Positions 25,801-34,926 of a stretch of DNA of 64,000 nucleotides are shown piece after piece. The notes beneath the pieces were generated by a model that was not told the DNA's origin, did not search any database, and saw only the letters and a program-made list of their open reading frames with translations. The DNA comes from Rhizobium terrae (GTDB taxonomy: Bacteria > Pseudomonadota > Alphaproteobacteria > Rhizobiales > Rhizobiaceae). The DNA is taken from NCBI RefSeq assembly GCF_003425685.1, contig NZ_QJKM01000001.1, positions 426,920-490,919 of the forward strand, written 5' to 3'. Position numbers and translations under genes: made by a program. The stretch's first letter is position 1. Each line of letters starts with the position of its first letter.

Positions 25801-26775
25801 CTATACATGGCCGGCAATCGGCTTAGGCAGGTAATTCCGCTCGAGGTCTTCGAGGTCTTCGGCAGTCAGCTCAATCTCCAGCGCCTTGATCGCATCCTCG
25901 AATTGAGACGGCTTCGAAATCCCGACGATTGGCGCCGTGACGACCGGGCGGCCAGCAACCCAGGCATAAGCAATTTGCGCCATCGGCCTGCCATGTCGTT
26001 CCGCCACCGCCTTCAGCGCCGCGATGACCGCATCGTCCGCAGCTTTCGACCGGTCGTAAAGCGCACGGGCGGTATTGTCCGTCTGGCCCCGGGTGGTATC
26101 GCCATCCGCCCGTCCGGCCAGCCGCCCGCGCGCGAGCGGGCTCCACGGCACCACGCCGATGCCTTCGCTGAGGCAAAGCGGCAGCATCTCGCGCTCCTCC
26201 TCCCGATAGATCAGGTTGTAGTGCGGCTGCATGGAGACGAACTGCGCCCAGCCACGCTGCCGCTGCAGCCCGATCGCCTTCATGAACTGCCATGCATGCA
26301 TGGACGAAGCCCCGAGATAACGAACCTTGCCGGCGCGCACCACATCGTTCAGCGCATCCAGCGTTTCCTCCAGCGGTGTTCCGTAGTCGAAGCGGTGAAG
26401 CTGATAGAGGTCGATATAGTCTGCGCCGAGACGCTTCAAACTGCCGTCCACCGCATCGAAGACATGCTTGCGCGACAGGCTGCGGTCATTCACATCGCCG
26501 CTCATCGGGTGAAAAAGCTTGGTAGCGATCACCAGCTTGTGACGTGGCACGAGGTCAAACAGCACCTTGCCGACGACCTCCTCGCTCTTCCCAAGCGAGT
26601 ACATATCCGCCGTATCGAAGAAATTGATCCCCAAGTCGACGGCTTGACGCAGGATCTTGGCGCTTTCCTGTTCGCCGAGCACCCAGGGCGCCCAATCACT
26701 CGATCCGAAGGTCATGCAACCGAGTGCAAGGCGGGAGACTTTCAGACCAGTGCTGCCAAGGTTGACATAATCCAT
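25801..26775 (-). CDS. Aldo/keto reductase
   Basis: A 324-residue NADPH-dependent reductase with an (alpha/beta)8 barrel. The start MDYVNLGSTGLKVSRLALG is the family consensus. The catalytic tetrad can be placed: Asp in FFDTADMYS with Tyr close by, Lys in LVIATKLF and His in YQLHRFD. NADP-binding residues are in the C-terminal VGISKPSQFEDAI segment. ATG 26775 is chosen from this N-terminus; the frame is open 49 codons upstream. A TGATACA half-site abuts the start codon and matches the operator of the divergent GntR gene. Substrate unknown; probably an aldehyde or keto intermediate. Confidence 0.93.
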   Translation of the reverse strand: MDYVNLGSTGLKVSRLALGCMTFGSSDWAPWVLGEQESAKILRQAVDLGINFFDTADMYSLGKSEEVVGKVLFDLVPRHKLVIATKLFHPMSGDVNDRSLSRKHVFDAVDGSLKRLGADYIDLYQLHRFDYGTPLEETLDALNDVVRAGKVRYLGASSMHAWQFMKAIGLQRQRGWAQFVSMQPHYNLIYREEEREMLPLCLSEGIGVVPWSPLARGRLAGRADGDTTRGQTDNTARALYDRSKAADDAVIAALKAVAERHGRPMAQIAYAWVAGRPVVTAPIVGISKPSQFEDAIKALEIELTAEDLEDLERNYLPKPIAGHV

Positions 26776-26782
26776 TGATACA
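26776..26782. promoter_or_regulatory. Half-operator at aldo/keto reductase start
   Basis: TGATACA, identical to one arm of the 26934-26953 operator, directly adjacent to the aldo/keto reductase start codon. It may couple this gene to the same GntR regulator. Confidence 0.4.
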
Positions 26783-26933
26783 CCTCGCACTTCCAAGACA
26801 CCGAGCGTCTGCCGCACCTCTACCAGTGACGCTATATAATTGGAAACTTTAAGGGCATTCAATCGCCTTGCTGTCAAAATATGCATTTTTCGCGGAAGGG
26901 GATTGTCATTGCCATATCCCATGCTAGGGTTGG

Positions 26934-26953
26934 TGTATCAAACGAGTGATACA
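26934..26953. promoter_or_regulatory. Candidate GntR operator
   Basis: TGTATCA, six bases, TGATACA: a perfect 7-bp inverted repeat ending three bases before the GntR start codon. The position suggests autorepression and control of the downstream peptide-importer operon, with divergent effect on the reductase. Confidence 0.6.
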
Positions 26954-26956
26954 CAG

Positions 26957-27994
26957 ATGTTCACCATCGACTCCTCCAGCATCGACCGCTCCCTTCCGGT
27001 TCCGGTGGGCAAGCAGCTCTACGGGCTTCTGGCCTACATGCTGTCGTTTGGCGACATGCCGAAGGGCGTGAAGTTGCAGTCGGTGCGCCAGCTCGCCGCC
27101 GAACTCGACATCGCGCCGATGACGGTGGCCGAAGTCTATAAGCAGCTCCGAGCCGAAGGGCTGGTGGAGATCCGGGCCGGTCTCGGCGCCTTCACCGTCT
27201 ATGAGCCGAACCGACCCGTCGGACGCGTGGCTCCGGCAAACCTGCTCGGCGCGGATATCGACAGCCTGCTGGAAAAGGCCGAAGGGCTCGGCATCTCACC
27301 GGTCACTCTTGCGTCCATGGTGCAGGCCCAGGCCAGATTGAGGAAACCGCGGGCGCATCTGAACATCGTTTTCGTCGGAATCTTCGAGGCGCCGGCGCGC
27401 GATTATATCGAGCAGATCCGCCCCACGCTTGCCGCAAACGACGTGATCTCGCTGGTGACCTTCGACCAGATTCGGCAGAGCGAGGAAGCCCGCGCCCAGT
27501 GCAGCAACGCGGACCTCGTGCTCACCTTCGTGCATCGCGAAGTGGAGATGCGTAGCCTCGTGCCGGAAGCCAATATCCTGTCGATACGCTTCATTCCGTC
27601 CGAACGCACCCGCCAGGCGCTCGCCCTGCTCGACCCGCGTACCCGCGTCGCGGCGGTCACGCAGCTCAAGGATTATATCGCCATCATGCGCCCCAGCGTG
27701 CGCGAGTTCGCGCCGCATGTTTCCGATATCACGGTCGCCTGGTCCTATGCGGAGGACCTTGCCGATATCATCGCGCGCTGCGACGTGGTCATCTACGCCT
27801 CGGGCGCCGATCACGTCGCCGACCTCGCCGGTCCCAACAAGCGATGTTTCGAATACCGGCATTCGCCGGACCCAGGCGTGCTCGAAAATCTCCTCGCACC
27901 GGCACTCGCCGAACTGCGTCACAACAAGATCGCCGATGGCGAAGCTTCGGCCAGGATTTCCGACCTCGTTTCGCGGAGAACCAATAGCCGCTGA
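26957..27994 (+). CDS. GntR-family regulator with non-standard C-terminal domain
   Basis: A 345-residue protein. Residues about 12-80 form a GntR winged helix (LQSVRQLAAELDIAPMTVAEVYKQLRAEGLVEIRAGLGAFTV). The remainder is not an FCD, UTRA or MocR aminotransferase domain. It shows repeated alternating strand/helix units (LNIVFVGIFEAPARDYIEQI, RVAAVTQLKDYIAIM, CDVVIYASGADHVADL), like a two-lobed Rossmann or periplasmic-binding fold. The ATG at 26957 follows the operator directly; the frame is open 39 codons upstream through the palindrome, which makes that start unlikely. DppA follows 44 bases downstream, so it likely controls that operon. Confidence 0.85.
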   Translation: MFTIDSSSIDRSLPVPVGKQLYGLLAYMLSFGDMPKGVKLQSVRQLAAELDIAPMTVAEVYKQLRAEGLVEIRAGLGAFTVYEPNRPVGRVAPANLLGADIDSLLEKAEGLGISPVTLASMVQAQARLRKPRAHLNIVFVGIFEAPARDYIEQIRPTLAANDVISLVTFDQIRQSEEARAQCSNADLVLTFVHREVEMRSLVPEANILSIRFIPSERTRQALALLDPRTRVAAVTQLKDYIAIMRPSVREFAPHVSDITVAWSYAEDLADIIARCDVVIYASGADHVADLAGPNKRCFEYRHSPDPGVLENLLAPALAELRHNKIADGEASARISDLVSRRTNSR

Positions 27995-28038
27995 TACCGC
28001 AACGCTTTGAATGGCAAAAAACCAATAAGGGAACAGAC

Positions 28039-29574
28039 ATGAGCAAAGCACTATCGATCACAGCCGCATTCCTGCTTGCAGGGCTTTCCGTCACCACCCT
28101 GTCCAATGCACAAGCCGCCAGCGTCACCATCGGCACCGACGTAGACGCCGGCACGCTCGACCCGCGTCTCGCCCGCGATACCACGGCATATCGCGTCGCG
28201 GATCTCATCTATTCCGGCCTGGTGCACATCACGCCGAGCCTGGAAGCCAAGCCTGATCTTGCCGAAAGCTGGGAAACGCCGAACCCGACCACCTGGATCT
28301 TCAAGCTCCGTCCGAACCTGAAGTTCTCCGATGGCAGCCCGCTGACGGCGGCCGATGTGGTCTTCACCTTCACCACTATCCTCAACAAGGATTTCAATGC
28401 ACCGATGCGGGCGCTCTACACGCCCATCTCGGCAGTGGAAGCGGTCGATCCTCAGACGGTGAAATTCACGCTGTCGGCGCCCTACGCTCCCCTCCTGAGC
28501 TATCTCGACATCGGCATCATCCCCAAGGCGCTGGCCGAAGGCGGCACCGACATCGCGCTGAAGCCGGTCGGCGCCGGCCCGATGAAGTTCTCGTCCTGGA
28601 CGCGCGGCAGCGCCATCGAGCTCGTGCCCAATCCGAACTACTGGGGCGACAAGCCGAAGGCCGACAAGGTCGTCCTGAAGATCATCGGCGATGGATCGGC
28701 CCGCGCCCAGGCTTTCGAAGCGGGCGACCTCGACGTCATCCAGTCGCCGCTCACGCCGCAGGACATCAAGCGCCTGGAAGCCGACAAGCGTTTCGGCGCC
28801 GTCGTCCAGCCCGGCCTCGGCGTCACCTATCTCAACTTCAATACCAAGGATCCGCTGCTTGCCAGCCCGAAGATGCGCCGGGCATTTTCGATGCTGATCG
28901 ACCAGAAAACCATCGTCAACGACATCTACCAGGGCGTCGACGCAGTGGCTTCCTCAATCATCCTGCCGTCCTCCTGGGCCTATTCCAAGGATATCAGGCA
29001 GCCGGGCTTCGACATCGAAGGCGCCAAGAAGCTCTTCAAGGAGGAGGGCTGGGCCGACACAAACGGCGACGGCGTTCTCGACAAGGGCGGCAAACCCTTG
29101 AGCGTCGTACTGTCCACTCATAGCGAAGACAGCAACCGCGTCCAGACGGTGGAGTTCATGCAGGCAAACTTCCAGGCTGCCGGTGTCGACGCCAAGACCC
29201 AGATCAGCGACTGGCCGTCCTTCTCCACCAACTACGTGCAGAAGAGCCAGCACCAGATCGCGCTGCTCGGCTGGCTGAACATCGTCGATCCGGACCGCCT
29301 GCTCTATGCGCAGCTCACGACCGGCGGCTCGACCAACTGGGGCGGCTACTCCAACCCGGCACTCGACGATCTTCTGAAGCAGGGCCGTTCGGCCACCACC
29401 CAGGCCGACCGCACCACAGCATACCAAAAGGCGGCGAAGATTTTGGCCAGCGAGCTGCCGTATTACATCGTCTCCTATCAGGGCTACCAGCTCTTCTATT
29501 CGAAGAAGCTCCCCTTCGAAGTGCAGGCGACCTCGCGCGGCAACATGCGCGGCCTGATCGGCCTCAAGGACTGA
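28039..29574 (+). CDS. ABC peptide transporter solute-binding protein (DppA/OppA type)
   Basis: A 511-residue class C periplasmic binding protein with a Sec signal peptide (MSKALSITAAFLLAGLSVTT, cleaved near NAQA-ASV). The family opening is present: IGTDVDAGTLDPRLARDTTAY, then PDLAESWETPNPTTWIFKLR and FSDGSPLTAADVVFTF. The GYQLFYSKKLPFEV end is typical. It captures a di/oligopeptide, nickel complex or other substrate for DppBCDF encoded downstream. A strong hairpin (29595-29629) follows the stop. Enzymes in this operon suggest a substrate with amide and acyl bonds. Confidence 0.94.
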   Translation: MSKALSITAAFLLAGLSVTTLSNAQAASVTIGTDVDAGTLDPRLARDTTAYRVADLIYSGLVHITPSLEAKPDLAESWETPNPTTWIFKLRPNLKFSDGSPLTAADVVFTFTTILNKDFNAPMRALYTPISAVEAVDPQTVKFTLSAPYAPLLSYLDIGIIPKALAEGGTDIALKPVGAGPMKFSSWTRGSAIELVPNPNYWGDKPKADKVVLKIIGDGSARAQAFEAGDLDVIQSPLTPQDIKRLEADKRFGAVVQPGLGVTYLNFNTKDPLLASPKMRRAFSMLIDQKTIVNDIYQGVDAVASSIILPSSWAYSKDIRQPGFDIEGAKKLFKEEGWADTNGDGVLDKGGKPLSVVLSTHSEDSNRVQTVEFMQANFQAAGVDAKTQISDWPSFSTNYVQKSQHQIALLGWLNIVDPDRLLYAQLTTGGSTNWGGYSNPALDDLLKQGRSATTQADRTTAYQKAAKILASELPYYIVSYQGYQLFYSKKLPFEVQATSRGNMRGLIGLKD

Positions 29575-29594
29575 GGCCCGGCTGAAGAGTGATT

Positions 29595-29629
29595 GCGGAC
29601 CGGTCAACCCAGTACCGGAGCCGGTCCGC
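29595..29629 (+). promoter_or_regulatory. Hairpin directly after the DppA-like gene
   Basis: GCGGACCGG pairs perfectly with CCGGTCCGC, 9-bp stem and 17-nt loop, starting 21 bases after the binding-protein stop. No T-run, so it is more likely an mRNA stabiliser or partial attenuator than a full terminator. Confidence 0.6.
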
Positions 29630-29663
29630 GCCCGACGATCAAAATTGCATCCAAGGTGATCCG

Positions 29664-30839
29664 ATGGCTTTCTCCCAGCGTCTCGGCGCAGACTTCTATG
29701 CGAAAATTCAGGCCGAGATCCGCAAGCGGATGGAGGCGGCCGGCATCGATCTGCTGCTGCTCGATTCCAATGACGACGTCATCTATACGACCGGCTTCTC
29801 GCACTATACGACGGAGCGGCCGGTTGTCTTCGCAATTACCGCGACGGACGCCTTCCTGCTGCTTCCCGAACTCGAGCGCACCCACGCGGCACATCAGCAC
29901 ATTGCCGCCGCACCGATCGTCTATTTCGAATTTCCCGGCATCGATCCGTGGAACGCCGTGCTCGGCCGCAAGTTCGCCGGTTTCAAGGGAACGGTCGCCT
30001 ATGGCCACGCGATCTCGCTTTCCCGGGTAAAGCCGATCGAAGCTGCCTTTCCGAATGCCGAACGGGTGATCCCGAGCAATATCGTACAACAGATGCGGCT
30101 TAGAAAGCATCCCGAGGAAATCGCGCTGCATCGCGAAGCCGCGAGGCTTTCCGACCGCATGGTCGAGGCCGGCGTCGAGATGATCCGCGAGGCGATGCGC
30201 AAGGGCGGCACGCTGCCGAGCGAGGTCGAGATCGAGTCCTACGTTTCCCGCCATGCGATGCGAACCATGCACGAGGAGCATGAGGATGTGATGCTGGTGC
30301 AGGGGCTGGCGAGCGGGCTCGTTTATTCTGGCCCGCGCTCCGCCTTTCCGCATGGCATGCCGACCGGTAACCCCGTGAAGGTCGGCGAAAGCATCATCCT
30401 TTCCCTCGGCTGCCGGGTCGGCGCACGCGCCTCGGAAAGCGAGCGTACGTTCTTCATCGGCGAACCGTCGAAGGTGCAGGAGCAGCATTATTCCGTCGCC
30501 TATGAAGCGCAGCGCATGGCGACCGCGGCGCTGATCGTCGGCCATACCTGCGCTTCGGCCGACAATCTGGCGCTCGCCTATATCCGCGACAGCGGCATGA
30601 GCGAATACCTGCTGCACCGCGTCGGTCACGGCATGGGCATCATGTTCCACGAAGCACCATGGGTGGAAGGCGGCGACCAGACCGTCCTGGAACCCGGCAT
30701 GATCACTTCCAGCGAACCGGCGATCTTCGTGCCCGGCTTTGCCGGTTACCGCATCGCCGACACTGTGCTGATCGCGGCCGAAGGGCCGGACAGCATGACG
30801 ATCTATCCCCGTAAACTCGAAGACGTCATCATCGCCTGA
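29664..30839 (+). CDS. M24-family (aminopeptidase P/creatinase-like) enzyme, metal ligands altered, paralogue 1
   Basis: A 391-residue creatinase-like N-domain plus pita-bread C-domain. The family histidines stay (SAFPHG, His230; VGHGMG, His322) and Glu351 stays (SSEPAI). But three of the five canonical metal ligands change: first Asp to Ser247 (ILSLGC), second Asp to Glu258 (SESERTF), last Glu to Ala365 (YRIADTV). A metal-independent hydrolase, as in creatinase or ectoine hydrolase (EutD/DoeA), is more likely than a dimetal peptidase. ATG 29664 has an AAGGTG ribosome site; the frame extends 25 codons upstream through the hairpin. Paralogue 2 starts 10 bases later. Confidence 0.88.
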   Translation: MAFSQRLGADFYAKIQAEIRKRMEAAGIDLLLLDSNDDVIYTTGFSHYTTERPVVFAITATDAFLLLPELERTHAAHQHIAAAPIVYFEFPGIDPWNAVLGRKFAGFKGTVAYGHAISLSRVKPIEAAFPNAERVIPSNIVQQMRLRKHPEEIALHREAARLSDRMVEAGVEMIREAMRKGGTLPSEVEIESYVSRHAMRTMHEEHEDVMLVQGLASGLVYSGPRSAFPHGMPTGNPVKVGESIILSLGCRVGARASESERTFFIGEPSKVQEQHYSVAYEAQRMATAALIVGHTCASADNLALAYIRDSGMSEYLLHRVGHGMGIMFHEAPWVEGGDQTVLEPGMITSSEPAIFVPGFAGYRIADTVLIAAEGPDSMTIYPRKLEDVIIA

Positions 30840-30849
30840 GGTCGGAAAG

Positions 30850-32022
30850 ATGGGTTTCAGCCAGCGTCTCGCACCGGATTTTTACCAACGCCTTCATCGG
30901 GACATTCGCATCCGCATGGAGGAAGGAGGCATCGGCCTTCTAATCCTCGATTCAGCCGATGACGTGCTCTACACGACCGGCTTCTCCTTCCGGCCGAACG
31001 AGCGGCCGGTAGCTCTAGCGCTGACCGCAACGGATGCCATCCTCCTCATCCCCGAGCTGGAACGCGAACATGCCGGCCGTCAGGACGTGACGGCGGAAAC
31101 GCTCGTCTATTTCGAATTTCCCGGCGTCGATCGCGCCTTCTCGCTGCTTGCCCGCGCCGCAGGAGAAATCAACGGCGACGTCGCCCATTCCTTCGGGCTT
31201 TCGGTGGGGCGGGCGGCGGAACTCGCCGGCCTCTTCCCGAACAATCGCCTCGTGCCGACGGATATCGTCACCAAGATGCGGCAGGTGAAATATCCGGAGG
31301 AGTTGCGGCTGCATCGCGAGGCGGCGCGCATATCGGATGCCATGGTGCAGTCCGGCGTCGATCTCGTGACCGAGGCCTTCCGAGCAGGCAGATCGCTTCC
31401 AAGCGAAATCGCTTTGGAGGCGCATGTGGTGCGCCACGCGCTCGACATCATGGAGAGCGAGCACGAGGACATCATGAACGTGCCGACCCTGGCGGGCGGG
31501 CTGGTTTATGGCGGGCCGAACTCGGCATATCCGCACGGCATCATTTCCCACCGCCGCATCCAGCCGGGCGAGAGCTTCATCCTTTCCCTCGGCTGCCGGG
31601 TGGGCGGCCGCTCGGCAGAAAGCGAACGCACTTTCGTGCTGGGTGAGCCGAGCAAGGACCATCAGAAATACTATGCGATTGCTGAGGAAGCGCAACGGAT
31701 CGGCACGTCGGGCCTCGTCGCCGGGCGCACCTGCGCCTCGGCGGATATTACGGCTCTAACTTACATCCGCGACCAGGGCATGACGCCTTATCTCAAACAT
31801 CGCGTGGGCCACGGCATGGGCGTCGCCTTCCATGAAGCGCCCTGGATCGAGGCAGGCGATCAAACCATTCTCCGGCAGGGCATGATCTGTTCGAGCGAAC
31901 CGGCGCTCTATGTGCCGGAAGTTGGCGGCTTCCGCCTTGCCGATACGGTTCTCGTCACCGAAGCCGGCCCCGACCCCCTGACCAAATTCCCCCGCCGCTT
32001 CGAAGAGATCGTACTGTCATGA
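30850..32022 (+). CDS. M24-family (aminopeptidase P/creatinase-like) enzyme, metal ligands altered, paralogue 2
   Basis: A 390-residue tandem paralogue of the preceding gene: same opening (GFSQRLAPDFYQRLHRDIRI against AFSQRLGADFYAKIQAEIRK) and the same altered ligands (ILSLGC, AESERTF, FRLADTV), while RVGHGMG and CSSEPA are kept. Sequence has diverged substantially, so the duplication is old and both copies seem maintained. They could form a heterodimer (M24 enzymes dimerise) or act on two related substrates. The 34-base gap to the DppB-like gene contains no obvious signal. Reaction not known. Confidence 0.88.
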   Translation: MGFSQRLAPDFYQRLHRDIRIRMEEGGIGLLILDSADDVLYTTGFSFRPNERPVALALTATDAILLIPELEREHAGRQDVTAETLVYFEFPGVDRAFSLLARAAGEINGDVAHSFGLSVGRAAELAGLFPNNRLVPTDIVTKMRQVKYPEELRLHREAARISDAMVQSGVDLVTEAFRAGRSLPSEIALEAHVVRHALDIMESEHEDIMNVPTLAGGLVYGGPNSAYPHGIISHRRIQPGESFILSLGCRVGGRSAESERTFVLGEPSKDHQKYYAIAEEAQRIGTSGLVAGRTCASADITALTYIRDQGMTPYLKHRVGHGMGVAFHEAPWIEAGDQTILRQGMICSSEPALYVPEVGGFRLADTVLVTEAGPDPLTKFPRRFEEIVLS

Positions 32023-32056
32023 CCCTCGCTTCGACAAATATCAGGGGAATCGCCCC

Positions 32057-33037
32057 ATGTTAGCCTATGTCGCCCGCCGCCTGCTGCTGCTCATTCCGAT
32101 GGCGGCCGGCATGGTCGTCGTTACCTTCGGCCTGCTGCTGCTCATCCCCGGCGATCCCGCTTCGGTCCTGCTCGGCCAGGAAGCCTCGGCGGAAGCGATC
32201 AATAACCTGCGCGATGCGCTCGGCCTCAACGATCCCTGGTACATCCGTCTCGGTTCCTATTTCCTGCAACTCTTGCAGGGCAACATGGGCCGCTCGATCT
32301 TTCAGAACCAGGCGGTGTCGGAAATCATTGCCGGCCGACTCGGCGCGACGATCGAACTCGCTGTCGTGGCACTGGTACTTGCCTGTCTCGTCGGCATTTC
32401 GCTCGGCGTTCTGGCCGCGACCCGGCAGGGCACACTCGTCGATACGATCTCGATGGTGTTCGCACAGCTCGGTGTTTCGATGCCGGTCTACTGGCTCGGC
32501 CTGCTGCTGATGCTTCTCTTTGCCGTCACGCTCGGCTGGCTGCCGGCGATCGGCCGCGGCACGCCGTTCCCGGAAGCTATCTGGGCAGCGCTGACCGGCC
32601 GGCCACAGGCATTGCTCGACAGTTTTGCCCACATCCTCCTGCCGGCGCTGGCGCTGGCCGCCAATTCGGCGGCGATCATCTCCCGCCTGGTGCGCACCGC
32701 CATGCTCGAAGTGCTGCGCGAGGATTTCGTCCGCACCGCCTATGCCAAGGGCCTCCGTCGCCGGCGCGTCATCCTCCGCCACGCACTGCGCAATGCGCTC
32801 CTGCCGGTGCTGAGCGTTATCGGCCTGCGTTTCGGCGCGCTGCTCGGCGGCGCGGTGCTGACCGAAACCATCTTCGCCTGGCCGGGCCTCGGCCAGCTCA
32901 CCATCACGGCGATCTCGCAACGCGACCTGCCGCTTATCCAGGGTATCGTGCTGACCTTTGCGATCATCTTCGCCTTGGTGAACCTCGTCGTCGACCTTCT
33001 TTATGCGGCTGTCGATCCGCGCATCCGTTTGGGTTGA
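32057..33037 (+). CDS. ABC peptide transporter permease (DppB type)
   Basis: A 326-residue inner-membrane permease. The first helix begins MLAYVARRLLLLIPMAAGMVVVTF (split here into family blocks YVARRLLLLIP and GMVVVTFGLLLLIPGDPA), which is the DppB/NikB consensus. The EAA loop region reads VRTAYAKGLRRRRVILRHALRNAL and the C-terminus ends LYAAVDPRIRLG, typical of the family. It pairs with the DppC-like permease, whose gene starts five bases after this stop. Peptide/nickel family transporter; exact ligand unknown. Confidence 0.95.
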   Translation: MLAYVARRLLLLIPMAAGMVVVTFGLLLLIPGDPASVLLGQEASAEAINNLRDALGLNDPWYIRLGSYFLQLLQGNMGRSIFQNQAVSEIIAGRLGATIELAVVALVLACLVGISLGVLAATRQGTLVDTISMVFAQLGVSMPVYWLGLLLMLLFAVTLGWLPAIGRGTPFPEAIWAALTGRPQALLDSFAHILLPALALAANSAAIISRLVRTAMLEVLREDFVRTAYAKGLRRRRVILRHALRNALLPVLSVIGLRFGALLGGAVLTETIFAWPGLGQLTITAISQRDLPLIQGIVLTFAIIFALVNLVVDLLYAAVDPRIRLG

Positions 33038-33042
33038 AGCTC

Positions 33043-33888
33043 ATGAGATTACCCAAGCGCTTCCGCAATATCTCGCTCATCCTCGGCACGCTGATCGTGC
33101 TGGCGATCGTCATCTGCGCCATCTTTGCGCCCTACCTCTCGACACACGGCGTTGAGCAGATGGACATGCGCAATCGCTTCTCCGGCCCGACGCTTTCCCA
33201 CTGGCTGGGTACCGACAATTTCGGGCGGGACCTCTGGTCGAGGCTGATCTACGGCGCACGCGTGTCGCTGACGATCGCCTGTATCTCGGTTGCCGCCTCC
33301 GCCCTCATCGGCACGGCAGTCGGGCTCATCGCAGGCTATTTCGGCGGCTGGACCGACCTTATCCTGATGCGGATCACCGACATCTTCCTGGGCTTTCCGG
33401 CGATCGTGCTGGCGCTCGCGATCGTCGCGGTGCTCGGCCCCGGCATCGTCAATGTGGCGATAGCCATCATCGTCGTCGCCTGGACGGAATACGCCCGTGT
33501 GGTGCGCGCCACGACGCTGATGCTGCGCGAACAGAACTATGTACAGGCGGCCAGGGCGCTCGGCGCCCATCCGGTCCGCATCCTCGTCAGGGAAATCCTG
33601 CCGAATGCGATGGGACCGATCATCGTGCTTGCCTCGCTCGGCTTCGGCACCGCGATCATCGCGGAATCGGCGCTCAGCTTCCTCGGCTTCGGCCTGCCGC
33701 CGCCGGCGCCCACCTGGGGCTGGACCCTTGCCTACGGCACCCGCTTCATGCGCGACGAACCGTGGCTGGCGATCATCGCCGGCGCCACCATCATGGTGAC
33801 CGTGCTCGGCTTCAACCTGCTTGGCGATGGCCTGCGCGACGCGCTCGACCCCCGCCATCTCTCCCGCTCTGCGGGCAAGAAGAAATAG
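33043..33888 (+). CDS. ABC peptide transporter permease (DppC type)
   Basis: A 281-residue permease with the DppC hallmarks: an N-terminal helix, the ...GTDNFGRDLWSRLIYGARVSL block, the coupling loop QNYVQAARALGAHPVRILVREILPN, and GDGLRDALDPR at the C-terminus. I start it at ATG 33043 (MRLPKRFRN); TTG 33034 would overlap the DppB stop by four bases and cannot be excluded. It completes the channel of the Dpp-like importer. The deacylase gene starts 49 bases later. Confidence 0.93.
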   Translation: MRLPKRFRNISLILGTLIVLAIVICAIFAPYLSTHGVEQMDMRNRFSGPTLSHWLGTDNFGRDLWSRLIYGARVSLTIACISVAASALIGTAVGLIAGYFGGWTDLILMRITDIFLGFPAIVLALAIVAVLGPGIVNVAIAIIVVAWTEYARVVRATTLMLREQNYVQAARALGAHPVRILVREILPNAMGPIIVLASLGFGTAIIAESALSFLGFGLPPPAPTWGWTLAYGTRFMRDEPWLAIIAGATIMVTVLGFNLLGDGLRDALDPRHLSRSAGKKK

Positions 33889-33937
33889 GCAAGATTTCTA
33901 CGCATCAAGACGACAACGACACTGAAAGGAAACGTCA

Positions 33938-34882
33938 ATGGTCAAGTCGATCAACAAGCTCCGCCCCAAATTCACCACCCACGCGGACGGCAGCGATGCC
34001 GTATTGTTCATGCACGAACTCGTGGGCGAGACGGACGGTCCGACCATCGGCATCTCCGGCTCGATCCACGGCAACGAAAATGCTGGGTCGCAGGCGATCG
34101 TCGATCTCTTTCGTATCCTCAAGGACCTGCCGCTCAAGGGCCGCATCCTGCTCCTGCCGGTCGCCAACCCGCGTGCGTTTGCCGTCAACCACCGCTTCAC
34201 GCCGATCGACGAACTGAACCTCAACCGCGAATTCCCCGGCAATCCGAAGGGCAATTATACCCAGCAACTGGCCTATGCGATCGCTGCTGAATTCCTCGAC
34301 AAGGTCGACGTGCATCTCGACCTGCATTCCGGCACCGACCGGCCGACCGTGGACTACGTCTACATCTGGAACGACGAGCCGCTGTCGCGCGCCTTCGGCT
34401 CCAAGGTTCTCTACCGCCCGGCCCAAGGCAAGGACGGCACGGTGTTCTCCGGCACGACCAAGTCGGTCACTCTCGACAAGCGCGGCATTCCGGTGGTCGT
34501 CGTGGAGCTCGGCGGCGGCATCGTCGACCAGACCCCTTATGTCGACCGCACGGTCGCCGGCCTTCTCAACATGCTACGGCATCTCGGTGCGATCTCCGGC
34601 GACGTCAAGCCGAACCCGAAGCAGGTGGTTGTCAACGAAATCGCCGGCATCCGCCCCACCCAGGCCGGTTGGCTGGAGCGCTGCGCGCCGGACAACGGCG
34701 AACTGATCAAGAAGGGCGAGCTTCTCGGCCGCGTCGTCAGCCCCTACGATTTCTCCGTATTGGAAGAAATCCCGACGCCCTTCGAGAACGGTATCATGAT
34801 CATGCAGCACCTCTCCCGCAACCTCGTGGAGTCGGGTGACTACGGCTACATGGTCGGGAACATGGAAGGCGCAACCGACTGA
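33938..34882 (+). CDS. Succinylglutamate desuccinylase/aspartoacylase-family deacylase
   Basis: A 314-residue zinc carboxypeptidase-like deacylase. The metal motif is His44-x-x-Glu47 in GSIHGNENAG, the second His ligand is His130 in HLDLHSGTD, and the catalytic glutamate is Glu190 in VVVELGGG. The family removes N-acyl groups from amino acids; DoeB/EutE (N-acetyl-diaminobutyrate deacetylase) belongs here and works with an M24 hydrolase, as found just upstream. The C-terminal ~80 residues form a beta barrel-like lid with a lipoyl-like stretch (GELIKKGELLGRVVSPYDF). GAAAGGAAA precedes the ATG. Proposed role: deacylation of an intermediate produced by the M24 enzymes. Confidence 0.9.
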   Translation: MVKSINKLRPKFTTHADGSDAVLFMHELVGETDGPTIGISGSIHGNENAGSQAIVDLFRILKDLPLKGRILLLPVANPRAFAVNHRFTPIDELNLNREFPGNPKGNYTQQLAYAIAAEFLDKVDVHLDLHSGTDRPTVDYVYIWNDEPLSRAFGSKVLYRPAQGKDGTVFSGTTKSVTLDKRGIPVVVVELGGGIVDQTPYVDRTVAGLLNMLRHLGAISGDVKPNPKQVVVNEIAGIRPTQAGWLERCAPDNGELIKKGELLGRVVSPYDFSVLEEIPTPFENGIMIMQHLSRNLVESGDYGYMVGNMEGATD

Positions 34883-34926
34883 TCGTCGGTCGCCCGTCAC
34901 GGGTCGAATGGATGGAAGATCGGGCC

